Shown here: in pieces, positions 1 to 12,247 of the stretch
Layout: the number at the start of each line of letters is the position of its first letter
Numbering within the stretch: the stretch's first letter is position 1
NCBI RefSeq assembly: GCF_030704535.1
Contig: NC_081810.1
Span: 7,388,501 to 7,452,500, forward strand
Reading direction: 5' to 3'
DNA length: 64,000 nt
DNA from: Vitis vinifera
Lineage: Eukaryota; Streptophyta; Magnoliopsida; Vitales; Vitaceae
Notes under the pieces: model-generated
What the model was told of the DNA's origin: nothing
What the model saw: only the letters and a program-made list of their open reading frames with translations
The model's database searches: none
Made by a program: the position numbers and the translations under genes

Positions 1-3000
1 GAGCGGATCCTGGAGCTGGTTCTCCACAGGAGGCATCATGTTACCAAGTTCGCCAGGACCACTCTCACCCTTGATGATTTTCACCATTTTCTGTTTTCAA
101 CTGATCTCAATGGCCCCATTGGGTCTCAGGTTGGTGGGCTGTGTTTGGTTGCCTAGAAAACTGAGGAAAGGAGAGAAAAAAACGCTTTGAATCTTTATAT
201 GCTTTGTTTTTGGTTACTAAAGGTGAAAAGATGGGAAGACCCTTCTCTATGAAGCTAAGAGTTGTCTAGTTCACTGGTCACCGATAATATTTAAGTTTAT
301 GATTTTAATTATTTCTTTCCCTCATTTTCTTGGTGGGCAAACAGATTTATATTTCTTTCCAGAAGTTGAATGAATTAGAAGTTAAGATAAAAGAGAAAAA
401 TAGGTTTATTTTAAGTAATTGAGAAGTGGGTGTGCTTCTATCCTTTCCCCCCCCCCCCCCCCTCATGCAATTATACCACTAGTCAATTCCAGACCTTTAT
501 TCTCCTCGATTTCTTGTACTTCTCTTAATTAATTAGTCGATTTTAATCTAGATAGAACTTGGAGAGATAGAGATGCAGACCAAGCTGGATTTACATTTTT
601 TTTTCAGGACTCTTGATTTGATACTGAATGTATATGCCATTTCAGGTCCATCAAGACATGAGTGCTCCTCTCTCCCACTATTTTATATATACAGGCCACA
701 ATTCGTACCTAACTGGAAACCAACTCAACAGCAATTGCAGCGATGTCCCGATCGTGAAGGCGTTGAAGAGAGGTGTGCGAATGGTAGAGCTTGATTTATG
801 GCCAGGTTCCACCAAAGAAAATGTTCATGTTCTTCATGGAAGGTCTGCAAATTAATGGAGTCCAATGTTGTTGGATTGTAGCATTGAATTATCCTTTGAT
901 TCAATGTGAAGTGCTTGATTCTTCTGTTTTTTTTTTCTTTTGTTTCTAGGACCCTGACAACCCCTGTGGAGCTGATTAAATGTTTGAAATCCATTAAAGA
1001 GCATGCCTTTTCTGCTTCTCCCTATCCGGTCATAATAACTCTTGAAGACCACCTCACCCCTGACCTCCAAGCTAAAGTAGCGCAGGTGGTTTTTCGTCTA
1101 CTTCTTGAATTTCAACCATAGTTTTGGGTTGGGATCAAATTTTGATGGTTATTTTTTTTCTTTCATTTTTTTTAGATGATTTCTCAAACATTTGGGGATA
1201 TGCTGTTTTACCCCAAATCAGAATCCTTACCAGAATTCCCTTCCCCTGAAGAACTGAAATATCGGGTCATAATTTCAACCAAACCCCCAAAAGAGTATCT
1301 TGAAGCTAAAAGCTCTGAGGATAAGGTAAACAACTCTCAGAAAGGAAAGGACTCTGATGAAGATGTATCGATGAAGGTGCCACCAGACCTTACAGTTGAC
1401 CATGAAAGCAATGATAAGGTATATATGCTGTGAAGAAAATTTCATCTTAAACAATGTTACCCACTTGGGGATTTACTTCAAGCTTTGGTCTATTGGCTTG
1501 CAGAGTGATAGCGGAAGGAGCGAAGGCAGCAGTGAGAATGATGAATCAAATGATGAATGTGATCGCCCGTTAGAGGCACCTGCATACAAGCATCTGATTG
1601 CTATTCATGCTGCAAAGCCGAGTGGTGGATTGAAGGCTTCGCTAAAAGTTGAACCTAACAAAGTTAGTCGACTTAGTTTGAATGAACAAGCGTTTGGAAA
1701 GGCTATTGCATATCATAGAAGAGATGTAGTTAGGTATATTTCAATATCAATATCAATTTCCATCACACGAGCTACAAAGCAAATCCATAATGCATGAAAA
1801 AAAAAATCAAAATTTAATGCTTTTGCTTCTAGCGCTTGTGGTTTTGGCTAACTAACAAGCTCCAATGCTTGGTGTCTCTATTTCTAGATTCACCCAGAAG
1901 AATCTTCTGAGGGTATACCCTAAGGCTACTCGGTTTAACTCCTCGAATTACAAGCCATTGATTGGTTGGATGCATGGAGTTCAACTGCTTGCATTTAATA
2001 TGCAGGTTTGGCTCTGTGTGCTTCTCTCAAATTGCCACAATTGAAACATAATCTATATGCTCTCTGCTGAAAACTTTTTTTTTTTGTATCCTTCTGTCTA
2101 TTGTTTATTCATATCATCACTTCATTTAGTACTTACATTTCATAGTCTTATAAGAAGATTTTTCACTAAGAGAATTAGTAGAGGTACTGATGTTCATTTT
2201 CAATAGGATAACTTTCTGAATTGCAAAAGATTAATGAAATCAAGAGCGGAAACTTGTAGGTTATTGCTTGCTGAATTGAACAGTCTACAACATTTTTATC
2301 TTAGAAGAAAGGGTTTCTAGTAGATCATTTAGTTTCGAGACCATTATTTACATAACTTTGTTCTAATGGCAGGGACATGGCAGATCTCTTTGGTTAATGC
2401 ACGGGATGTTCAGAGCCAATGGGGGGTGCGGTTATGTGAAAAAACCCGATTTTCTATTGAATGTAAGTCCACACAATCAAGTGTTTGATCCTAAAGCAAA
2501 ACTGCCAGTGAAGAAAACTTTGAAGGTGGGCATATGCTGTTAAACCAAAAGTGGTTCACTCCTAGCCTTCTTCTTCTTCTCCTAAATCAGCTCTGTCCTT
2601 TTCTTACTTGACAGGTGAGAGTATACTTGGGAGATGGATGGAATTTTGATTTTAAGAAAACACACTTTGATTTCTACTCCCCACCAGACTTCTACACCCG
2701 AGTAAGTTGGCATGCATCAGAATCGTTTACCATGTTTCCCCAATTGTTTTTAAAAACAGTTTCTGTTCTAAAGAGCAAAAAATGGTTTTCCATCTTTTTA
2801 GAATAAATTTGAGATGTCTTCAAGTGTTTTCTTATAGCGTTTTGAGAAACAATTGAAAACATGAAGCATATGTAGGCCGAAAATATTGCAGTATGCATAA
2901 GAACATAGTGTCTTCACTCTTCACCTCCACCCAGAATAGGCCAACAAAACTATTTTTGAGAAGCAAGTTCCAAAAATGTAAAACAGCATAGAATTGCTTC

Positions 3001-3534
3001 TAAAAACTGATTTTTGAAACCCGTCTTCTAGAACATTGCCAAACAAATCCCTAACCTCCTGCTTGCCATTATAACAACACCAAGTTACTCGAATCAAACG
3101 TTAAAAATACTGAATTGGTTGTATGAAATGTTGCGGAAAGTGTAAAGAAAAGTTCAACAAAGCCCACACTCTAACAACCAAGAACAGACTTATGATGAAA
3201 CCTTCCTGCATAGTCTTACTGGGTGTGGTCTGTAAGGCAGGTTGGCATAGCAGGAGCAGCAGCGGACAAGACGATGAAGGAGACTAAGAAAAAACAAAAC
3301 AATTGGAAACCCGTTTGGAACGAAGAATTTACATTTCCATTGACAGTTCCAGAGCTGGCATTGCTTAGAATTGAAGTGTATGAATACAATATGCCTGAGA
3401 AGGATATGTTTGCCGGCCAAACATGCTTGCCCGTCTGGGAACTGAGACAAGGGATCCGAGCAGTCCCCCTCTTTAACCGCAAAGGAGAAATGTACAGCTC
3501 CGTAAGGCTTCTCATGAGTTTTCAGTTTGTATGA
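1..3534 (+). CDS. PLC: Phosphoinositide-specific phospholipase C, copy 1 (5' end outside window)
   Basis: PI-PLC hydrolyses phosphatidylinositol 4,5-bisphosphate at the plasma membrane to inositol trisphosphate and diacylglycerol. Exons read as 1-129, 646-842, 950-1085, 1176-1418, 1504-1733, 1888-2005, 2373-2525, 2615-2701 and 3241-3534. All have GT/AG borders and sum to 528 codons plus stop. The visible part starts in the EF-hand-like N-terminus ([16 protein letters not shown]). It continues through the X box ([24 protein letters not shown], then [15 protein letters not shown] across a split codon), an acidic linker, the Y box ([30 protein letters not shown]) and a C2 domain ending LLMSFQFV. 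Exon sizes 197, 136, 243, 118, 153, 87 and 294 are identical in copy 2, and intron borders are similar, so the two are recent tandem duplicates. Both catalytic-region histidines are kept. Some Y-box positions differ from copies 2 and 3 (VSRLS for VRRLS). The start codon and first part of exon 1 lie before base 1. Confidence 0.95.
447..462. repeat. Poly-C run in PLC copy 1 intron 1
   Basis: About 16 consecutive C residues lie inside the first visible intron. It is a simple homopolymer, prone to length error in sequencing, with no coding effect. Confidence 0.9.
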
Positions 3535-4710
3535 GCTTCTGGGTTTTTTTGGCCACATTCCCTTTCCATGTATTAGCCTTTTTTATTCTATTTGCCCCAT
3601 TATTATTACTGCCACGTATAGTTAGTTTGACATTGATTTATCCCGGGAGCTCAAGTTTTGAATATGATAGTAATTTAACATGATATGAGAGCTTTAAATG
3701 CTAAAGATATGTTCACTTTTGTTCGGTTTGTATGAGCTACAAAGGTCGGAGATGTCGATGTCCATACCATTATTATGTAATATTTGCTCTTTTCCCTTAA
3801 TCAACATGAAATATCACAATCACCCTTGGAAGAGAATAGTCCGAGAACCCATCATGGAGGACCATAAATATTCGTGTTGACTCTTGCCTTAGCACAAACC
3901 ACCCCGCATTGGATATAACGTGGGGCGGCCGTGTTAGTCTCTAATGAAGAACATTCGTTTCTATATTGAAAAGAACATATAAGACAACGAGAGGTGGAAA
4001 AAAAAACCATAATGCCAGTACAATGAGCAAAAAGGGAGCAATGAGCCTGGATAAAACATAAGCAGGAGCATTATTCCATTGAATGGAATGCCTTTCTTGC
4101 ACCCTTTTCCAAAAATTCCTTTCAGCCGCGGAAACTTTTTATTTTTCCTTGTGGGTTGGGCAAAGTCATAGTCGTCTATAAACCCTAAACTTGACTTAAA
4201 GCCTTAAGTCAGTGCATGGAAAGTACCAATTAGTCAGGGCTTTCAGTTCACGTAGGAAAATTTTAACTTTTCACACTTGATTATCCATTTGTTCTAATAA
4301 CGTGCTTTTGACCCATCACTACTCATCATACCGTGTGAATCCCGTGGGTGGATTACATCGGCGTTACACACGACGTGTCCAAAGACTCGAAACCTTTTCA
4401 CACTTTCATATCATTATTAAATTTGCCTAAATCAATCAATTTTTTTTTAAATTTTAATATTTATTATTTAAATATTTTTATATGCAATGTCTAATCATGC
4501 ATGAGCGTATTCATTTAACAAAAAATTGACTTTTATTATTAAATTGAATTGAATTAAATTGAGGCGAAGTGATCCAACTCAGATCCATATTTTTCGACTC
4601 TTAATAAACCAAAATTGAGGATCACTTTGCTCAAAATCAAACCGATGAGTCATGACATCATCATTACACATTTGGCATCACCGCCATGACACAATTGGAT
4701 TAATCACTTG

Positions 4711-4720
4711 CACACGTGGC
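4711..4720 (+). promoter_or_regulatory. G-box / ABRE-like element upstream of PLC copy 2
   Basis: The sequence CACACGTGGC contains the palindromic G-box CACGTG and the ACACGTGGC form of an ABA-responsive element, about 440 bp upstream of the copy 2 ATG. Plant PLC genes are often induced by drought and ABA (family knowledge). One element alone is weak evidence. Confidence 0.4.
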
Positions 4721-5087
4721 ATTATGGATTGATGGTCTCTTTTCAATTGGTTTTAAAAAAAAAAAAGTACATAAAAAATCCTACAAAGATTTTCTCAATT
4801 TCCTTTTTGGTTTTTGTTTTTTTAAACCTAAAACCTGGATCATAAAAAATCCAGACTTGTCAACAATCATTCATTTACTTCTTAATTGAAGTGAAAATAG
4901 CTGGTGGGTTTGAACTTTGAAGGTTCACCCTTCAAGGAAAGGGACTAAGGGAGTCGGTATGAACAGCGATGCAACTGTGCATCACAGCATCATGATTCGT
5001 CTCACCAAATTATACATAAAAAATGACCTTTCATTTTCCTCATGCTTCTGGAGATGAAAAATAATCATTCTTAGTCATCATATTCAG

Positions 5088-5097
5088 TATATAAAAA
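5088..5097 (+). promoter_or_regulatory. TATA box of PLC copy 2
   Basis: TATATAAAAA lies 64 bp before the ATG at 5152. This spacing would put transcription start near 5120 and leave a 5' UTR of about 30 nt. Confidence 0.6.
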
Positions 5098-5151
5098 GCC
5101 AAAGCGTGTTCAATAAAAGGGAAGACGACTCGGGTAAAGCAGGGAGGGAGA

Positions 5152-7720
5152 ATGGGGAGTTACCGGGTGTGTATGTGTTTCCGCCGGAAGTTCAGGGTGG
5201 TGGAGGCGGAGCCCCCGGAGGACGTGAAGGAGGCCTTCAAGAAGTATGCGGAAGGGGGAACCCACATGACGGCGGAGCAGTTGCGGCGGTTCTTGTTGGA
5301 GTCTCAGAGCGACGGCTCTGTGACTCTGTCTGATGCTGAGCGGATCGTGGAGCAGGTGCTGCAGAAGAGGCATCATATTGCTAAGTTTACGAGGCACAAT
5401 CTTACCCTCGATGATTTTCACCATTTTCTCTTTTCTACTGATCTCAATGCCCCCATTGGATCTCAGGTTTGACCTCTTTTTTTTTTTTTTTCATTTTTCG
5501 GTTAGTGTCTGCTTGCCGAGAAATCTGTGGAAATGAAAAGTAAAGGAATGGGTTGAATATTGTTGCTATGTTGTTTTGCTTGCTGGAATTTAAAGGGTCA
5601 ACTCTGGTCTTCGGTGGGCTGGTCAGGAATAATGGGAGATGTAAAGTCTAGAGTTTTGATTACTTTTCTTTTCCTTCATTTTCTTGGTTACCAAACGAGG
5701 AGAAATGGAGGTTAAGAGAGAGTGAGAAATGGGTTTACTTTGAGCCTTCCAGAGGTGGCAGTTTGAGTCTTGGGGTGATTCTGTTTTACATCAAATGTCA
5801 TTTCTGAATCAAATTTGGCAGCCCATTGGCTGGATCTGTGAATGGTAAGGAAATGTAGACTGGTGGGATGATTCGATTTGAGATTTAAGGTTTAGATTTC
5901 TTGGATGAACTCAATTACATTTGGGAAATTCAGAGTTGTGTTATATTCCATGAAAAGGGATTATTACTGTTGGTTTAACTAGTCAATTTCACAATTTTCA
6001 ATCCTTAATATCTGGTAGTTCACTTGTTTATCTGGTTTTAGGCTGGACAGACTTTGTCTATGCAGTCCAAGTTGAATTCATTGTGGTAATGAAGGCTGTT
6101 GTTCTTGTTTCTTTGCAGGTTCACCAAGATATGAATGCTCCCCTGTCCCATTATTTCATATATACGGGCCACAACTCATACCTAACTGGCAACCAACTCA
6201 GCAGTGATTGCAGCGATGTCCCGGTCATAAAGGCATTGAAGAGAGGTGTAAGAGTAATTGAGCTTGATATATGGCCAGATTCCACGAAAGCAGATGTGCA
6301 TGTTCTCCATGGAAGGTGTGCAACTTAATTGTGTTCAATTTTTATTTGGGTGATAGCAAGGAGTCATCTGCATAATGTCTCTGTTCTATTGGAAGATTGA
6401 GTCGATTGATCTTGTTTGGCATATGTGTTTTTTGAATCTAGGACCCTGACAACTCCTGTGGAATTGATTAAATGCTTGAGATCCATTAAAGAACATGCTT
6501 TTTCGGCATCCCCTTACCCTGTCATCATAACTCTTGAAGACCACCTGACTCCAGACCTTCAGGCTAAAGTAGCTCAGGTGAATTTTGGTTTACTTTATCA
6601 ATTTTAAGCATCGTTATTTATTGGGATTACATTTTAAAGGAGGGTTCTTTTTTCTAGATGGTCACTCAAACATTTCAAGATATTCTGTTTTATCCTAAGT
6701 CAGAATGTCTGCAAGAATTCCCTTCGCCTGAGGAACTGAAGTATCGGATTATTATTTCAACCAAACCTCCGAAAGAGTATCTTGAAGCTAAAGGATCTGA
6801 GGATAAGGAAAATAACATACAGAAAGGAAAGGATTCTGATGATGATGTATGGGGGGAGGAGCCATCAAACATTACAGCTGATCATGAGAACAATGATAAG
6901 GTGTGCTGAGAAAAATTCTGTCCTAATTATGTTTTCTACCTAATGTCTGACCACTTAGGTATCTAATGTAAGCTTTGGTCCAATGCTTGCAGAGTGATAG
7001 CGAAGGGAGTGAAGTCGATGAAGATGGTGAAGAAAACAATGACTGTCGCCCAATTGGAGCACCTGCATACAAGCATCTAATTTCCATTCATGCTGGAAAA
7101 CCCAAGGGTGGGTTTAAGGATGCACTAAAGGTGGAACCTAATAAAGTTAGACGCCTTAGTTTGAGTGAACAAGCACTTGAAAAGGCTACAGCATCTCATG
7201 GGACAGATGTCGTGAGGTATTTATCATCATCAATTTTCTGGTGGATAAGAGCAATGATATGTTAGCTTTCATAATAACTTTAGCTTTTAGGGTAATGGTA
7301 GTTTATCATGGTACTAGAGCTCTAGTTTAGAGGTCTCGATTTCAAGCCTTTCTGTTGTTCCCTCATATGTTTGTTTCTATTAGTTGCCTGCCTTTCCTCG
7401 TGTGGATTGAGTCCACATATGAGAGAAGGCAGCCAGTCTTACCTCAATTTGAATTTTTGGTCATTTCCTTAATAGCTTAAGCTTTTGATAATTTTTACTT
7501 GTAGTTGTTTATATTATTCCTAACTGACTCTAATGCTTGCTATCTCCATTTCTAGATTCACCCAGAAGAATTTTCTGAGGATATACCCTAAGGGTACTCG
7601 GTTTAACTCCTCAAATTACAAGCCATTAATTGGTTGGACTCATGGAGCTCAAATGGTTGCATTTAATATGCAGGTTTGGCTCTGTCTGCTTTTCTCAAAT
7701 TGACCTAATTGGAATGTAAT

Positions 7721-7757
<37 letters not shown>

Positions 7758-9617
7758 CTTAAATTTAGAATTTAGAAGTTTAACATTGACTTGCACTTCA
7801 TAATCTTGTAAGAAGATCTTCACTTTGTTGGGAGTCATTGATTTCTGGGGACAATACTAGAGGGACTGATTTTCAATATGCTGAGTGATAGAGTAATTTG
7901 AGTTTGAAATTTCCTTTGTTGAATCTACTAGAAAGTTAAAATGCTCTGTCTGGAACCACCCAGAGTTATCAATTAAAGAAAAGAACAAAAACGAATATGC
8001 TCCTATTATTTTTCTTCCTTTCCAGGATCATCTCAAACTACCAGCTTGGGTTAGTTTTTTTCTAAAACTTTGTCATTTTATGAGCTCAAGTTGAAAAGTG
8101 GAAGTTACCCTTTTCCGAATGAAGCTAACATAGAAATCTACCTATTTAATGAACAGGTTTGAACTGGTTCATGTCTAACAATGCATATCCATTCTATCTA
8201 ATGGCAGGGATATGGTAGATATCTTTGGTTAATGCACGGGATGTTCAGAGCCAATGGGGGTTGCGGCTATGTGAAGAAGCCTGACTTTCTGATGAATGTG
8301 GGTCCAAACAATCAAGTGTTCAATCCTAGAGTAAAATTGCCAGTGAAGAAAACTTTGAAGGTGGGCATATACTGTTAACCAAAAGTAGTTCACCCCACCT
8401 CTCTCTTTTTCCTGGACTCAAAATCTATAATTGTGTTACATGACAGGTGAAAGTGTACATGGGAGATGGATGGCATTTGGATTTTAAACAAACACACTTT
8501 GATTTATATTCTCCGCCAGACTTCTATGCCAGGGTAAGTCGGTGTGCATTAGTGTGTATTAAGAAGTTCATCTCATGCTTTCTGTCACTCTATTCAATCT
8601 GTTAATTTATCATGTAATATACTATTTATCTTTAATGTTGGAAAAACATTTAAATATGAAAGTCTCCCACCTTTAAAAACATTAGTTCAAAAGGCAGCTA
8701 GGCTGGGTAACACATTCATATGGGAACACAAACCTCTACTCTGAGGATAGGCAAAAAAGCCTCTCAAGGATGGACTTGATGCAAATGAGCAATCAATCCA
8801 GTTTTCAGAGTTCTCTTTTGGAACCTCTGGTAAACTTAACTTCCAAAGAATGTCAACACCATTATGTGCCCACAAATGATCCAACTGCCTTTTATGAAAG
8901 ATCCATGTGTTAACGTATCATGATGGGTGGTTTCTTCCTTTATTTCTACTCATATTCATCGTCTTTGGTAGCAAATCCTAGCATACCATGGCATAGGTGT
9001 AGTCTGATTCCAGACTGATGCGTGCAGAACTCCACCCAAAGCAATGCGTTGAAGTGAAACAGATAACGAACACTGTATATTGGCATGATGTTTATGACAG
9101 ATGTTTTCTTCATTTTTTTAAGCATTAAATTTCATTTTAACGTATTGAAATGTTAAAATATTGTATTTGCTGCATGAAATGTTACAAAAAGTGAGACACA
9201 AATTGGAAACCTTTTTTCAAGTTATTTACCATTTCTGAGTCAAAGCCCATGCTTTCAAGACCAAGAATAGAGATGTTCTAAATCCTTGTTTGGCATATAC
9301 TTACTGATGGATCTGTAATGCAGGTTGGCATAGCAGGAGTACCTGGCGATGAGGTAATGAAGAAAACTAAGACAAAAGAGGATAAATGGACTCCTGTTTG
9401 GAATGAAGAATTTCAGTTCCCATTGACGGTTCCTGAGCTGGCTTTGCTTAGAGTTGAAGTGCATGAGTATGATTTGTCCGAGAAGGATGATTTTGCAGGC
9501 CAAACTTGTTTGCCAATTTCTGAACTGAAGCCAGGGATCCGTGCAGTCCCCCTCTTTAATCGCAAAGGAGAGATGTTCTGCTCTGCTAGGCTTCTCATGC
9601 GCTTTGAATTTGTCTGA
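5152..9617 (+). CDS. PLC: Phosphoinositide-specific phospholipase C, copy 2 (complete)
   Basis: Complete plant PI-PLC of 588 aa, the usual plant size (no PH domain). Exons are 5152-5466, 6119-6315, 6442-6577, 6658-6900, 6993-7216, 7556-7673, 8208-8360, 8447-8533 and 9324-9617. The protein starts [14 protein letters not shown]. Residues about 20-105 form an EF-hand-like lobe. The X box follows (about 106-250; [47 protein letters not shown]). Then come a variable acidic linker, the Y box (about 330-445; [38 protein letters not shown]) and a C-terminal Ca2+-binding C2 domain ([20 protein letters not shown]). It acts on membrane PIP2 in Ca2+-dependent signalling. All motifs expected for activity are present. 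The N-terminus resembles the Arabidopsis PLC4/5/6 group more than PLC2; that placement is by eye. The ATG was chosen because it begins the conserved N-terminus just downstream of a TATA box. Confidence 0.96.
7725..7754. repeat. (TG)n microsatellite in PLC copy 2 intron 6
   Basis: About 15 TG dinucleotides occur downstream of the exon 6 donor. It is absent from the matching intron of copy 1, so it arose or expanded after the duplication. Confidence 0.9.
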
Positions 9618-12247
9618 CCTTACGTTTTTTTTGTCAGTGTTCTCATGTGATTGCCATGAATATAGTTTTTCTTCTTTTTTTTCTCTGTCGTATTGTTATT
9701 GTTTATTACAAATTACAACTGCTACGTGGGTTCAAAACCTTCCACAGGAACTTCCGTTCCCATATATTCTCTCTTCTGAAAGTTGGAGGTTGGTGATCCA
9801 GTCCTAATAGTCTCATGGTTTTTGTTCCCTTTCAGTTGTTCTCACCCTCCACTTGAATCGATTTTCTTTATGCTTTCTGAAATCTGGAGTCCTTATTTGT
9901 TTTTGGCAATCTTGTGGGGCATGTTAATGCTTTCTCTCATTTGTTCTCACGGGCTGGATATACACAAACTCAGGCATAGTAGATGCCATGAATTCAATGA
10001 TTAAGGGGATCAAATCTTTTTTAAGGGTAACTGAATCTCATTCAAATCGTTTTCTAAGCTGTGATGATTAATATAAGGAATGCCGACTGCTCAAAAGCTG
10101 GCAACACAATCAGGACAGATGTATTACAGGTGATCCATGACTGCTAATTTTTGTGGACCCTTATTGTGAGAGCTGTTTTAGTTGGTTTGACGGTATTTTG
10201 AACCAAATTGTCCCATGAGTTGCAATCGAGGAGAAGGGAAGCTTTGGCAAGTTGGGTAGGATTGATACTCAATACCAGCTAAACCAGTACCCAAATCCAA
10301 TCTGATTCATATCCTAAGTTTACGAACCCAAGCTCAACCCAAACTTTTTTTCTACACTCGAGTTAAAATTTAGGTTAGGTTTGAACTAGAGAAAAATAAT
10401 ATGGGTTAGGCTCAAGACAGATCGAGTTAGATGACCTACATGGGTTAGTCAAGGTTAGCTTATTTTTGTTCAAATCAACCCAAATTACATAATGAGTATG
10501 TCTAAGCCAGCCAAAAATCAAGTGGGGTTGGACTCGGGTTGAACTTGTGCAAGATGCACCTCCTGGCACAAGAGGTTGAAAGCCTAATACATATCAAATT
10601 GCATGCACAACAACTGATACTGCATTTGGGGCTCCACTGCATTAGCCATATTGACCAATTGATATTTTTTTTTGTTTGCTTTGACATTACACTTATATGG
10701 GGATTTAATCATGAGAAAATTATGTATTTTAAGAACTCATTTGTAATGAATTTTGAGAAAATTAGAGACATTTCAATATTTAAAAGTGTTCATAGAAGAA
10801 ATTAGGTAGTTGATAAATTTTTGAAAATCACTTACATAAATTTAGAAAATTAATTGAAGTGATTCTTAGAAAATCGTTTAATAAATAATTCTTTTAAAAA
10901 TGCTACAAACTAAAATTGTTTTAATCAAAATAACTCATGAACAAACTTTAAGTCCCATTCTAAAAATATTGAATTATTTTTTATGTTTCTCTATTTTGTC
11001 CCATGCTTAAATAATAATATTTTCAAAATTTTAGCAATGAATTATAATATTTTAAACAATCATATAAATTTTATTTAATTTAAAATAATTTTTTTAAATA
11101 ATACATTGATAAGAATATTTTTTTTAAAAGAATAATAATATTTTAATAGAAATTACTATATTAATATTTTAATAGTATTTAAATTGAATTAATAAATATT
11201 TAAATATGTAAAGTTTTTTTATTACACATACACATCGACTCAATTTTGAGTTCCAAATAATTTTTAAAAATTATCAAACTTATTAAATAATTCAAGTATA
11301 AGGTTTTGCTTGGTTTAGCATATATTTACCTAGTGAGAAAATTTTAAAAAATTAATTGTGTGTAAATGATCTAGACTAGCTTTGTTTTAAAAGTTATAGT
11401 ATTATTTGGCTTAATTTTTTAGTTTCAAATTACTTTTAAAAATTATTAAGCTCATTAACGAACCCAATTCCTTTCGTTTGATTTATAGTTTGTTTATCTA
11501 GTGAAAACTTTTGGAAAAGCATAATTGTGGAGTGAAGAGAAATGTTATTATTCTGAACCAATTTTGGTTCAAAATTTTTTTGTCTAAATTCTTTTTATTT
11601 TTCAGTCTTGACATATTTTTAAACTTATTAGACTCGTTAACAAATCCAATATGTTAAGTATCATTTGATTTAGAGATGCAAGTCTTTGCCCAGTAATCAA
11701 AGTGGTATATTTGTTGGATTAACCAACTTTCATAAATTTTTTCACTAACCAAAACTGTTATTTCTAACTGTTCTTTCTATGTACAATTAGGCTCAGTAAC
11801 AGATCCTATGTATTCAATTTCGGAGAGATAGAGAGAGAGAGAGGGTGTTCATGAACATGACTTGATGGTGGGAATTTCAGAGCATTCATTCCGGACCCAA
11901 CTGGGCAGAGAATCTGAGTGAGAGGTGTGTCCAGTATTGCCTTGCCCCACCACTCCCTCCTTTGTTCCCTTCTTCCTTTACAGATGAAACCAACACAAGC
12001 AATCTCTTTTGCTTCACATCAAACACCTTCTTCAGGGATTGATTGTAACATATGGCCCCATAAAGCAAGAAGGATCCCTATAAACAGTATAGCTTTTCTT
12101 GTAACTTATGCATGAGGACATATGCTCACTTTGGTGAGACGCCATTCCTGGGAATGTAGAGCCATGTACTTATGTGCCTGACTCCCACCTCCGGAGTCCA
12201 TTCTTGCTACACCCATCCATCAAGCAATCTCTTCCTGTGCAAGAGAT
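9618..12247. other. PLC copy 2 to copy 3 spacer
   Basis: This is 2.6 kb of 3' UTR, AT-rich intergenic DNA and the copy 3 promoter. Bases 10250-10560 carry GGGTT/AACCC-rich degenerate repeat-like sequence, and 11220-11810 a decayed tandem repeat listed separately. A short GA run occurs near 11825. I see no gene; all open frames are under 90 codons and match nothing I recognise. Confidence 0.6.
11220..11810. repeat. Decayed tandem repeat, period about 170 bp
   Basis: A phrase of the form AA(A/G)CTxATTAAxxAAxxC recurs near 11275, 11442, 11621 and 11788. The later copies are followed by a CTAGTGA/CCAGTAA-like phrase about 50-80 bp further on. The copies are poorly conserved, so period and copy number (about 3-4) are approximate. 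Confidence 0.4.

Larger units (their letters stand above)
3535..5151. other. PLC copy 1 to copy 2 spacer
   Basis: This 1.6-kb spacer holds the 3' UTR of copy 1 (AT-rich, right after TGA at 3534) and the promoter of copy 2. I see no convincing ORF; the short open frame at 3698-3880 has no recognisable family. The promoter elements are listed separately. Confidence 0.7.
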
